Shown here one piece after another: positions 47,435 to 58,772 of a DNA stretch of 64,000 bases. How positions within the stretch are numbered: position 1 is the first letter of the stretch; each line of letters begins with the position of its first letter. The DNA is taken from positions 1-64,000 of the forward strand of contig JAKJXP020000078.1 in assembly GCA_022225965.2 (NCBI GenBank). Direction: 5' to 3'. Both the position numbers and the translations under genes were made by a program. This DNA is from Diatrype stigma. Taxonomy: Eukaryota; Ascomycota; Sordariomycetes; Xylariales; Diatrypaceae. The notes beneath the pieces were generated by a model that worked only from the letters and a program-made list of their open reading frames with translations, was not told the DNA's origin and searched no databases.

Positions 47435-48576
47435 GATTTGTGTGGTTTGGTGATGGATGGTCAGGGGTTGAAGCAGAAGCAGGAAATCTGTCTTGGAGTA
47501 AATACCTAGTAACCTAAGGAAGGAAACCTAGATATGAACGACTCAAGGGGCGCATGTGTAGCTTGACCGCTTCTCATAATCAATACTCTACGTATGTGAT
47601 AAAGAGTGTTTGGGCACCATGACCATGACTTCAGATGGTAATGTAATGTTCTATATTCCGCCGCGTTATCTTACCTTACATAAGAATCCCGTGGTTTAAG
47701 TCTCCGAACGTTTCATGATCAACTACCCACTTACTGATACGGTCTACGTCGGGAACTTTCCGGTCAGATTTAATCGGGTGCGGATGCACTAGCTGGGGCA
47801 AGTTCCGTAAACTTACATCGAATACTCCTTTCGCTTTCGGATGTAAGCTTGGCTGGTTCCCGATAACCCGAATGTTGGGTTGAGAAATGAATGGTAGAAT
47901 GTACTTATATCCGAGCGGCTTCGGTAGGGTTGAAGTGGGTGTCCCTGTGTTAGGGTTAGGGTTAGGGTTAGGTCAGGGGCAATAGGGGGTCTGGAGCAAC
48001 GCTGCTGGCTTTTGGTTGAAACTTCCGAGGTCACTTGTCACGTTTGTGTCCAGACCACTATACCACTAGGCAACCATGCCCCCAAAAGGGATACAGAATC
48101 AAAAGTTGTACTTGTAATTCCAATAGTACTATATATGGGCTGTCGGCTTCCTCCCTTTACAGCCAATGTTACCCGCAACGTCAGCTTCCACCTGATACAT
48201 TATACGCCATAACATCACCCATTATACTAGCCTTAAGGTATATCCCTTTAGTAACAGTCATTTAGGGAATGCCCCAATAGTGACTTTTTACAGCGGCAAC
48301 AACGCTGGATCTTTCGAATACGAGCCTGATGATAGCTCCCGCTACAGATATGACTTCAACAAAGGTCTGGAGAATGGTGATAACGATGGTCATGACTGGA
48401 GGGCTTTGGTGCAAATTCATATCGATCAACTAACTGGCTCTGTATATCAATGATCTCTATACATATTTAGATGTGGTCACCTCGAAATCACCCGCAACCC
48501 AACGCGGTTTCTCGAGCTTGGATGGAAAATACCTGCATGTTAACAGTTGTTATACGTCTAATCGAAGGATTGTATC
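47435..48576. other. Intergenic region
   Basis: No gene recognised. Contains the telomere-like repeat at 47950-47972 and, to its right on the minus strand, a tRNA-like A-box sequence that I rejected as a gene. Confidence 0.5.
47950..47972. repeat. Interstitial telomeric repeat (TTAGGG)3 + TTAGG
   Basis: Three perfect TTAGGG units plus TTAGG, the telomeric unit of most filamentous fungi, well away from either window end. It could be a double-strand-break repair scar or a telobox-type protein-binding site. Confidence 0.9.
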
Positions 48577-51069
48577 TTATATAATTGTGATGGTCCTTAT
48601 CAATCCTTCATCTTGCTCCGGCCACTGTAAATAGCCGTCAAAGGCAGTGTTATCCTGTTCCTGATATGGAGATATTCTCATGATCCCGATCCGTTCATAA
48701 ACTTCATGTGGGTCTCCTGTCGGACGACCGAAAGCCAATACTTCTCTCTCTACGCCCCCTTCTTGTTCTTTGTCTAATATGTGCAATAGCCAGACAGTAA
48801 ACTGCTTACCTAGGTTATCTCGCTCCCACTGACTTATATCCCTCCACTTCCGCGGTCTCTCTGCCTCTTTCGACCCGGCATCCGATTCGAAATCCGAATC
48901 CCCGGACGAGCTAATACGCTCCAGGTCGTCGTCTGCGCTAGCAGCGCTTTGTTCACGTCGCCTTCTAACTGTTCTGGCTGACCCTAGGTCTGGCGCCTCC
49001 AAGTTATTCATATTAGCTGGCGCTCCTGCGGTGGCATTCTGTTGCTCAGAGGTTGCATCATTACCGCCCAGATCAACAGTCTCAACCCCGCAATCCATGG
49101 ATATGATACCATAGGGAGTCGGGAACTCAGTCGCCCACCTCGGCGATCTGCGCGTCAGCTTCATCTTGGTCTCCACAACCGGGCCGCGGACCCGGAGGTG
49201 CGTGCCCTCGGGCACGACCTGGCCAAACGGGTCATCCGGATGTGCCACCGCGCACGCCGCCTCAAGAACCTCGGCCTTCAGAACGATGCCATTGAGGGGG
49301 GATCTACCAGAAGTAATCACCTCGCCCTTGACCGACGCCCATGACCAACTTGGCGCACAGTACTCCGCGGGTGCACAGTCTGGGTGGTTCGCGCCGACCC
49401 AGCACAAACCCCTGTGGATGTCGCCCTCCCACAGGCCGGCGAGATAGCGCGACGGCCGCGTGGGCGCCATGTCTGAGTGCCTCCCCTCATATATGGACCG
49501 GGCGAATTCGTGCGCGACACCCGAGAGCGCTGGCAGCTTGTCCCGCACCCAGGTGAGTTCACGGCGGCAGTATGCCCCGACGATGTCGTCCCAGAAGTTG
49601 TAGCAGTGTATCATCAGGTTGGAACCCGCTAGGCCTATATCGCCATCATCGCCGTCGTTGCCTCCCGGTTTCGTTTGCTCTCCTATTTCCTGAACCTTCT
49701 TGATTTTCTCCTGCAGCGTGTCCAGGCGCGGGGTGTCGAGCTCCTCTGGGTTGCCGCATTCGCAGGCCCGGATTGTCCGGCACATCCATTGCACCTCATC
49801 CGTCGAGAACGAGACAACGCGCGGAGACAGCAGATACTCCTGTAGCATCCAGGCACGGCACATTCCCGGGTCCACGATAGCTCTGTCCGGGTCCTGGTGG
49901 AACCCCGAGCGTACGGTCCTCCGCACGCCTAGCACTTGTGACTGAGCTGTTGCTTCTTCGCTAGCATTATAACCTCCGTAGCACTTGCTATTATCTAGTC
50001 GGAATAAATACTCGCCGTTCTCCCGGCTCGCATGCAGGAAGGACATCCGTGAAGAGGCCACGGAGGATGCCGAAATGGTGAGGTAAGCCTCTCCGTAAAC
50101 GGTCGCCATCTGAGCCGACTCGCGGATCCAATCCTGCATATCATCCTGGATGATGCAGAGCGCATCGATCCAGAGGTATCGCAGCCCGAGATATCTAGTC
50201 ACTTCGATGGCGTCTCGAATCGTGGCCGGCAGCTCTTCCTCGTCTATTCCTTGAAGCAGCTCGGAAATGTTCGATCTGGTAGCCCTGAATCTGTTACCAT
50301 CGCCCCAACAGTAGCTCAAGGCGACATATTTTCCCACAGTTCCAGGATGCATCTCGACGATCTTCATAGGTTGTGCTACATCTGAACCTATATCACCGAG
50401 ATCTAAAACTCGTGTAGGAAGCAGCGGCGACTCCCGCCCGCAGTTCTTATGCTCTCGGATACACGTTTCTAGCTGTACCCGCAAGAAACCATATGCGCGT
50501 TTAGAGTTTCCGGAGGGGCTGATTACTGGTGATGTAGGCAAGCGTCCCCAGACAGGTGGATAGCCTAGATAACATGCACATAGTTCATCAGTCAATGTTC
50601 GCGTATGACGCCACCCTCACTACCCTTTTCTCTTACAACTTGTAAGACTATTCGTACCAGAAGGGGTGTAGAGTAACAACTTCATAGGTTGATGGCCAAT
50701 GAAAGTCGACATATCCGCGATCTCCACACTGGCATCTTTATAGACAACCACGCGGAATACGCGTGCCCCGCGGTGCAAGAGGAAATGATCAGCCGGCCCT
50801 CTCCAGAAGACATCGATAATCTGAAGCAGAGCGGCACAAAAGCCGCAATTATACTGCTCTGCGCGGTGTTTGAAATCACGACGCGCCCGCCACCATAGAT
50901 CGAAGGCAGGGAGTGCACCTTTATACAAGCGGTGCGGGGATGCCTTGCCGCTGAGCCTGCTTTCTTTGATTTTGCTGGACTCGAAGTTCTCGTAGCTCAG
51001 GTCGAGGCAGACCGGACACCACAGGCCGTTGTCGTTGATCTTGTCTCCGTGCCAAAGTTGGTAGGACAT
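48577..51069 (-). CDS. HET-domain protein (TOL-like class), 806 aa
   Basis: Two exons, 51069-50637 and 50564-48577, joined by a 72-bp intron (GTAAGAG...ATCTAG). The HET domain (PF06985) spans about residues 220-400: KYVALSYCWGDGNRF, YLGLRYLWIDALCIIQDD, ESAQMATVYGEAYLTISAS and RAWMLQEYLLSPRVV. The late block PSWSWASVKGEV is typical of the TOL-like class. The N-terminal exon carries LWCPVCLDL and NCGFCAALLQ Cys motifs found ahead of HET domains in this class. A serine/acidic low-complexity stretch (SSGDSDFESDAGSK) precedes the C-terminus. The frame is fully open, unlike the HET gene at 14.5 kb. Likely role: trigger of incompatibility or related cell death; allelic partner unknown. Confidence 0.9.
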
Positions 51070-51969
51070 AGTGCCTTAGATTGAAGTTAGAACGAAGGCG
51101 GGCTGAAGTATATCATGCTGTAGTTACGAAGTAGAATACTATGGTAAGGCAAAACAGAAAAGGATTAGCACCTTAGACCCCTGTCTTCCCATATTTGATA
51201 CCCCTTACCGTACTCAGCCACATACGCCACAGATGACTTCCCCTATAGTAGAGATCTTCACTAGCTAGGTATTTGTCATACGGAGACCTCCAACCAACAG
51301 AACCTGCAGCTATCACCAACTGCAGGATTTGCTGGAACGCAGTCCCTCCCTTGCTGCAGGAAATGTTAGAATGCACTCCTGCCTAATATAGCCACTGAAG
51401 ATATAACAGCGGAAGCCGCGGAAGCTGGAAACAAAGGAATACGTACTGATACATACCGATGATTGCTGTATATAAATTCGTCCTCGAAATACATCGACGA
51501 CGTCCAGATCTTAGTTCCTCAGTACGCTCCTTGAGACCATACAAAATTATAAGCTAATTTGTCCTATACGTTCCAAGCCCTAATAGGCCTATAAGCCCTT
51601 GTCACACTTGGGATACCGAAGACTGACAATGCCATTTTGTGAGATAGGCAGAACTCGAGACTTAAGCGGATTTTTTGCTGGCTTAGGAAAAGCTGAACCC
51701 CAGATTCCAGAAATTGATTATATAAAAGTCGGGAAGACTCTATGACTACTATCAATCCACGATATCAGCTTGCCAGGGACCTATGTAAGATAGCACTATA
51801 GTAGTGGCGACCCACCAGCGATCCTATATATAGAGGGCTTCGCCCTCTTAGTTCTTAGGAAGGGGCAGGATTTATTGCTCTTCTAGATTCTACCTATACT
51901 ACAGTATCTGCCTTCTGCCTTTCACTCTGTGTCGACAAATCCCCTGACACAGCTACCCCAGCAGATGAC
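51070..51969. other. Intergenic region
   Basis: Between the HET-domain promoter and the 3' end of the oxidase gene. Nothing recognised. Confidence 0.5.
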
Positions 51970-53874
51970 TTAGATGTCGCGTAGTAGGTAACCGCCATTC
52001 TGCAGTTTCTGGAATACCCCGTCAGGGTCATACTTGGCTGCCGCCTCTTGCAGGCTCCTGACGTTCTCGGCGCCATAGCTACGCAACACATCCTGCGAGG
52101 AGTTCGCAAAGTTCATGCACAGGTAATCAAGGAGAAGTCCTTTGTCCCGTCCCAGAGTTTGCACGGTCTGGGTCATGGTGTTGATAGCCTGCTGCATAGT
52201 CGCGTCGTCGCTAGCCTTGGTCCATTCGGCGGTGAAAACCCACCCTGCGAATTGTCAAGATTCAGGACAAGATAGAGAGAAAATGAATGCGTGCGGGCAG
52301 AAAGCGGAGGGAGCATGGGTACTTACAACATTGGGGCACCTCATCCAATCCCATTACGTTCTCTCCTAGTTCTTTGCCAGCTCGTACACCTGCCGCCGAT
52401 ACTGGCTGTATGGTGTAGTGAAGAGTGACGCCCTGAGGGAGCTTGCTGACTACATCTGCCCAGGCCTTATAGACTTCGACATAGAGGTCATGTGACACCT
52501 TTGTGGTGACCGAACCGATGGTGCGTCTGTGTTGTGATGTAAAGTAAGCCTTGCGCACGGCCGTGGGAGGGAGAAAAACATTAGATCGGGCTTACCGTCC
52601 AGGTTCCTGACCGTGCCCCATCACTTTGGCTAGCGACAGGATAGTGCCGTTCGTCGTCGGCATGGCGGTAGTTGTCAAGCTCTTTAGGTTGAAGAACGGG
52701 TCAAACTCTTTGGGTATTTCGTCGGGGTGACCGGCGTACAGCAACCCAACAGCGACAAACCCGGCGTTGAAGTTGGCGAATACGTTCAACTTGGCATCTG
52801 CCTCCAGAGCCTCCTGGACCTGGGTCGTGGCTTTCAGGATGTTCAGATAGTCGGACGGGTCATATAGGTTGATGGTTATCTGTGTCTTGATCAACGGGTA
52901 CACGTGAATATCGAACCGTGTGACGATGCCTATTTTGCGAAAAGGGGGTTGTCGATCAGTTAGTTCAGGGGTTGGATAATTTTGAAAGAATAATGCCATG
53001 TTGCTAAAATACCAATGAACGTACCGAAATTTGAGCCACCTCCTTTAAGAGCTCGAAATAGATCGCTGTGACTCTCGGCGTTGGCATTGACTACTGTGGA
53101 GTCGGCCAGAACGACCTGTATAGGACATATGAGGATCAGCGGAAGGGAGCCATCGTTATAGAAGCTCAGGGGGCATGGTGAGAAGGTCTACCTCGAAATT
53201 CTTGACACTATCTACTCCAGTGCCATGTAGATTAGGGAACGCTGGATATCCACCTGCCCGGGGTTAGTAGGTTTTGAGTACGAGCCATGGAAGGATCGAG
53301 GGCCAAGATATACCTCCTAGGAGGAAACCGGCCAAGCCTACAGTCCCATCTCGGCCGCCGATCGCCGAGAGTCCTTGGCTCTCAAGAAGGGAATAGACAT
53401 CTCCCCAGGTGCTTCCGGCTCCCGCTTGGATCACACCGCTCTCCTTGTCGACGGAAAGCGAATCCAGCAGCCGCAGGTCAATCACGATGCCAGAGCCGTC
53501 GGTACCGCTGAAACCTGGATTGGGCGTGTGGCCTCGGGTTCGAAGAGCGAAGTTCGCACCTGCTCTAGTGATAATCGCCAGAGCCTCAGCAACCTCCTGG
53601 GTGGTCTTCGGCTGGACGTAAGCCGCAGCTGGGATCCAGCATGTTTGAGACCTGTGGGTATTGGAGGGTCAACGTATTGCTTTGGGGGACAACGCTGTTG
53701 GAGCTTGCCCGAGACTTCACACCAGGGGTGATCCGTAGGGACTCACCAATAAGAGTCACGCAGGGATTCGTAAGTTGGACCAGAATCTGGGGTGGTAACA
53801 CGCCCAGGAAGTGCGGCTGTTAAAAGCTCGCATGCACTGGCGGCGAGCTTGACAGCATCTGGATTGGAAGTCAT
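51970..53874 (-). CDS. FAD-linked oxidase, BBE/6-hydroxynicotine-oxidase-like
   Basis: Flavoprotein oxidase with an FAD_binding_4 (PF01565) N-terminal domain, substrate unknown. Seven exons join in frame: 53874-53747, 53651-53314, 53253-53192, 53115-53025, 52929-52596, 52526-52327 and 52244-51970; total 475 aa. The covalent-FAD His is His84 in RTRGHTPNPGF. The second tether, a Cys in the GxC-TVG motif of bicovalent enzymes, reads GGRDGTVGLAGFLLGGG, so FAD would be bound by His only. Other blocks are VVLADSTVVNANAESHSDLF, ALKGGGSNFGIVTRFDI, and the C-terminal YDPDGVFQKLQNGGYLL. No signal peptide is evident, so it is probably intracellular. Seven exons is the highest count in this window. Not part of an obvious biosynthetic cluster. 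Confidence 0.88.
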
Positions 53875-54764
53875 TGTGGTGTGGTAGTGATGAGAAGGAA
53901 TGTGACGACCTACTCGAAGCTGTGTGGCACTGAATTTGGGGGTTAAGTACTTATATGCCCGCTAAGGGTCTGCACTAAGTACGAAGGGGCGGCAGATCCT
54001 GACATCTTACCTATGCGATTGGTAAGTGATACTCAAGTAAGGGGCAGGTTTGCATAAGATGTTGGTTAGGATCTGGGCGGGTCTTCAGACGATATTCCAG
54101 CGGAGTTCTTAGCGTAAGTCATACCTTTTTTCAACAGATATACGTATCCTTCAACACGTAACTTTTCGTCCTACAACAAGTCTCATACATCTTCGGCTAA
54201 GGTAGCCGATGGACCCTTTTTTCCTGCGAATAAGTAACTATACGTACTATATACGTGGCTCGGCTGCGGCACAGCAATACAAGCTATTGCCCTTCAAAGT
54301 GGGCCTGAGGAAAGAACCGAGGTCATTTATAGCAAGAACCTCTGGACAGACCGAGAGCTTTCACCCGTGCTGTTGTATAGCCATTATCGAAGCATTACTG
54401 TTGATATCGACTTTCAAAAGATACTGTGCCGGCCGTCTTGGCATGCGAATGTTATATATATGTCCTTGTTAACTCGGAAAATAAATACCAAAGATCAAAG
54501 GTATACGACTGCTGCGTGCCACCATAGCATCATATGCACCTGTTATATGTAGAAATATCTGTTCTATAAGTCAGACTTGGGGAAGGGGGGTGGTTATCTT
54601 GACCTCTCTCCCCACTAACTACCTTCATCTTCTAAGGGAGCGAACCGCCTTGTATTATATAACAGGGTATATATCGTGTATGTACGCATGTTGTCCCATC
54701 CTGTCCCCTATCATACCATCTCCAAGGCACCTCCTTGTGATAAATATTGAAAGCCGCCCCCACC
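53875..54764. other. Intergenic region
   Basis: Promoter of the oxidase plus the 3' flank of the Zn2Cys6 gene; no gene seen. Confidence 0.5.
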
Positions 54765-57700
54765 TCACGGAAATCCCTGCTGTGAATTATACAAGTTCGA
54801 CCGGCTGGGCGGCTCGTACCAGTTCTGGTAAGGATGGTTAGGTAGACTGAAATCCGCGAAGCTGAGCGGGTTGACACGCAGTGGTCGGGGTGCCGCGAGG
54901 GGTGCCGGCTGCTGGTGCTGCTGGTGCTGCTGATGGTGTTGGTGTTGTTGTTGTTGCTGCTGCTGTTGCGGTACGGACATGAGTGCTGAGTGAGGGTTCT
55001 GCGACGGATGGGACGGCGGTGTTGTGGGATGCGGATGTGACAATGGACCCATCTGCTTTGTTCCCCCTCCTGTTCCATGACCATGACCATGACTATAATT
55101 ATAATTATGACTGTATCCAGCATCCATACTACCGCCATCACTACTCCCGGCGCGCGGCAGGATTTGGGCGGCCGCCCCCATACCACCACTGCCCCCCATC
55201 CCTACCGCTGGGGGCGTCGGTCCCTGCACCTGACCTTGGCCCTGTCCATATCTCTGGCTCTGGCCCCGTGTGTGTGCATGGATCTGGGCCTGGGGCGGCG
55301 TCGTCGTCATATCCGGCATCCCTGTCATCGTAGCACTACCGCTGGTGGCGGGCGTCTCCGCGGCCGTCCACCCCCAAGCGCGGCGGAGCCCAGCGAGGAC
55401 AGCGGCCAGCTTCCAGCCGGTATCGCGGTCGATGCGCTCGAGGATGGCGACGACCTCGTGCTGCTCGCGGGGCCGGTCCAGCACCTCGGCGACGAGGGCC
55501 AGCGACCGGATCGAGACGCTGGCCACGCCGCGGTCGGCCGTGTGGGCCACGATGCCGCACACCTGGTGCGCGTGGTGCAGCTGCGCCGTCCGCATGTCCG
55601 GCCCGTGCGGCGGCGCCACCGGGTGCAGCTGCGCCAGCAGGCACTGCGCCGTGTGGTAGTAGAGCCGCCCGACGATGGCGGCGCGCTTGATGAGCCTTTT
55701 GGTTCCTTGTTGCTTGGCAGGGTTTTTACCCCCCACCGGACGGTAGGTTAGCAATCGTATCTGTTGTACCATCGGATTGCTCGTTGTTTTATATACCGTA
55801 GGGGGTGAGGGCTAGGTCATACTGCAGAATAGGGGTAGGAGGTATCAGCTTGTTACTCACCAGACGTTGGGAAATAGGCTCTTTCCGCCGCCGTTGCTGC
55901 TTCCGCTTCCTCCAACACCGCTGCTCCCGTTCCCCGGTTGCGAAGGATACACGTATCCGAACGGATGCATGGCGCGCGGCACGGCCTCGTTCCAGCTGTC
56001 ACACATGTTCTTGAGGCGCTGCCACTCGGCGTGTCGGTCCTGCAACCGGACCTGCTCGTCGTGCGGGCTGCTGCTCGCCTCCTGGAACTTGTTGGGGACG
56101 CTGCTGGCCCGGAAGTTCGCGATCTTGGCTACGATGTAGAAGATCCGGTGCACCCAGACCTCCTCGTCGCCCGTGTCCGCCCCGCCCAGCTGCTCATCGA
56201 CACCACTGCTGCCACTATTAGCGCCGCAACCTTCTATCGCTGCCGCTGCCGCTGCCTCTTCTTTCTCGTTGTTGTTATTGCCGCCATCGTTGTTACCGTT
56301 ATCGCCCTGTTCTTCGTGGTGGTGGTTTTGACGGTGATTGTGGTTATGGCGAGAACAGCTGCTCGGAGAGGAAGTAGAGGAGGACGGAGAAGAAGACGCC
56401 GAGGCCGACGAGGCGGGAGATGAGAGCGGCGGAGAGGACGAGGAGGAAGAAGCCAGGAGGAAGCCCATGTCGACGCCCCACTGGTCGGGATCCCACTCGG
56501 TGCGCCAGTTGAAGGCGAGGCACGACAGCAGCTCCATGCCGACGTTGAGCCAGAAGCAGGCGGCGCCGAGCCCGGCGCTGCGCGCGCTCCAGCCGCACTC
56601 GCGGATCAGCGCGCGCGCCCCCGCGATGTGGCTCATCCGCTGCGTCGGCTTCTCGCTCATGATCTCGTACACGTTGAGCACCACCGCCGTGGCCGCGCAC
56701 TCCGCCGTGTTGCGCTCCGGGTTCTGCAGGCTGCGAAGCAGCTGCGTCGTCGCCGTGTCGTAGTAGAAGAGCGCCTTGTCGTCGCCGTACTGCTGCGTGT
56801 GCGTGTGCGTGTGCGTGTGCGGCTGTTGTGCTCGCGACTGCGGCGGCATCTGCGTCTGCGGCTGCGTCTGCGTCTTCTGCGCTTGCGTCAGGTTCAGGTG
56901 CTTGACGCCGCACGCGAGCAGCGCGTTCAGTAGCATCGGGCACCGCAGCGCGTGGTACGGGATCATCCGCGAGAAGTGCTTCTCCCGGTCCAGGCTGTCC
57001 ATCCACACCCCCACCTCTGCCACGAACACCTGCATGAAGTGCAGCTCCTCCGGCGAGTTCAAGTACTCGCGCTCCCCGGCCTTCTCGCTCGGAGGCGTCA
57101 TCATTCCCGTGCCCCCGGGACCCCCTGCCATCTTCCCGGAGCTATGGTGCTGGCCGCGGGGTCTGCCGCCTCCGCCTCCGCCTCCGCCACCGCCGCCGCC
57201 GCTGCTGTCGCGGAAGGTCGATGGCGGCCCGGCATACGTGGCTCCCGCGATCGAAGCTGCTGTTGAAGCCTCACTGCTTTTCGTATTGTGATGGGAAGAG
57301 GAAGCAACGCGCGGGCTGTCGTCTTTGGTCGGCGTGAACGGGTCCGATATAAGGTGTCCGTAGCCGGCCGTATTCACCGAGCTCGGGGATGCCCCTATGA
57401 ACGAGGTGTTGCTGGCCCTTCGCGAGTGTTGTTGACGATGATACTGGGACCCCCTGGTCATGTCCGGTGGCTGGCTACTGTCACTGAAGTATAGAGAGTG
57501 CGGCGTGTGCATCATCGTGGCGGATCTGGGCTCTGCTGCTGCCCTTTTCTGTGGTTCGATTTTATCCATGACGCGCGACTGTCGTCTCAGAGTGACAGTT
57601 TCAACTCCAATACCTCTATCAGGCGGAGTTGCTGCAATTGGGTTGGCCAGCTTGGGGTATCTCTCCAACCCCCCTCGGTATTCGGAAGCAATTAGTCGCG

Positions 57701-58333
57701 ATTCATCCTCGAACGCCACCACTGCATTGTCCATTAGCTTCCACCCTTGGAAAAGGAGTGGCGAACGCATTGTGTGTGTGTGTTTATATGAGTATTCTTG
57801 AGCTAACCTTCGGGCGATATCATATGCGGTGGTGCCTTGCAGGTCGTGTCAAGGAAATTCAACCGAACACCACGTTTACATTCTCTGTTGCTTTTCCTGC
57901 AGTTGTTACAGTCCGGAGTGCCCTCATCGCACTTCAAATGCCTTTCTCTACAAGTCAGACATCCTGTGCGGACTCTCCTGCTCTTATTCGGGACGGGGTT
58001 GGAAGTCGAGGGATTGGTCACATCAGCCGCCTTCTGCAAAGGCCTTCCCGCCCTAAGCAAGTTTTCCGCCGTTCTGACAGGAACCGGAACCGGGGCCCCT
58101 GGCGGCGATAGCTTTTGCCTCTTGTTAGGGGGCAGGCGGAAGCCGTCATCAAAGTAGCCATCGTGTACGGCTTGCGACGATGCCGGCTGCTGCTGTTGCT
58201 GTTCCACATTGTGGTGATGCTTCGACGACGCAGTCCCGCCAAGTCTATAGCCCGGCACGACGACACCCGTCGGATTGGTGTCGTATGCCGCCAGGGCTAC
58301 GAGCCAGGTGTCTCCGGAGAGACGAATTTCTAC
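54765..58333 (-). CDS. Zn2Cys6 transcription factor with poly-Q tracts (N-terminus unresolved)
   Basis: Nuclear regulator, targets unknown. The zinc-cluster exon (open from 58333, ending 57808) reads [20 protein letters not shown] then [19 protein letters not shown], with all six Cys in place. It is preceded by [12 protein letters not shown]. Then come exons 57745-55861 and 55695-54765. The central exon includes a Gly run, [20 protein letters not shown] and [13 protein letters not shown] of the fungal-specific regulatory region, and Ser- and Asn-rich stretches. The last exon has [20 protein letters not shown] then a long Gln/His-rich tail. The zinc exon has no in-frame ATG, so the start must be in an upstream exon. 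The open stretch beginning ATG at 58772 (MAFNEQVPPSNEIQDTL) is a candidate, but I could not join it in frame. The last intron acceptor (after ACCAAAAG) is chosen by frame only. Confidence 0.82.
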
Positions 58334-58772
58334 TTAGTCTGTAGTCGAGCAAGGAGGCGAGTCTAAACCGGAGCCCTGCCGCCTCAGAGCTTTGTTGACC
58401 GAAACCGATGATCGGGACAGTATAGCCGGCCCAAGCCCTCTGAATATCCACCTTTCTTTTTCGTTTCGTTTCTTTTCTCAGTACCAAAACTGAGAAGCTA
58501 GGTACTGTATCTAGGGCTTGATGAAGGCCAACAACCGTTATTCGAGAAAAGGGCAAGAATTGTCGAACAAAGACAAAAGATTACCAATAGACGTGGCGGG
58601 AGGTGGGGGGAGGGGAGATCCAGGGCCTTGAGAGTCTCGGCCGCTCATGTGAGAAAGAAGGGGGGAAAGGACCTTGGGTATACGTTCGTGTAGCTCGAAG
58701 AGGATCACTTGCATGAGGAGTGAGCGTGTCTTGAATCTCGTTCGACGGCGGCACTTGCTCATTAAAAGCCAT

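Noticed and set aside
48000..48078. tRNA-like sequence on the minus strand (TAGTGGTATAGTGGTCTGG resembles a tRNA A-box/D-arm)
   Set aside because: No anticodon stem pairs, the T-arm is degenerate and the acceptor ends do not match. At best it is a relic, so I do not call a gene.
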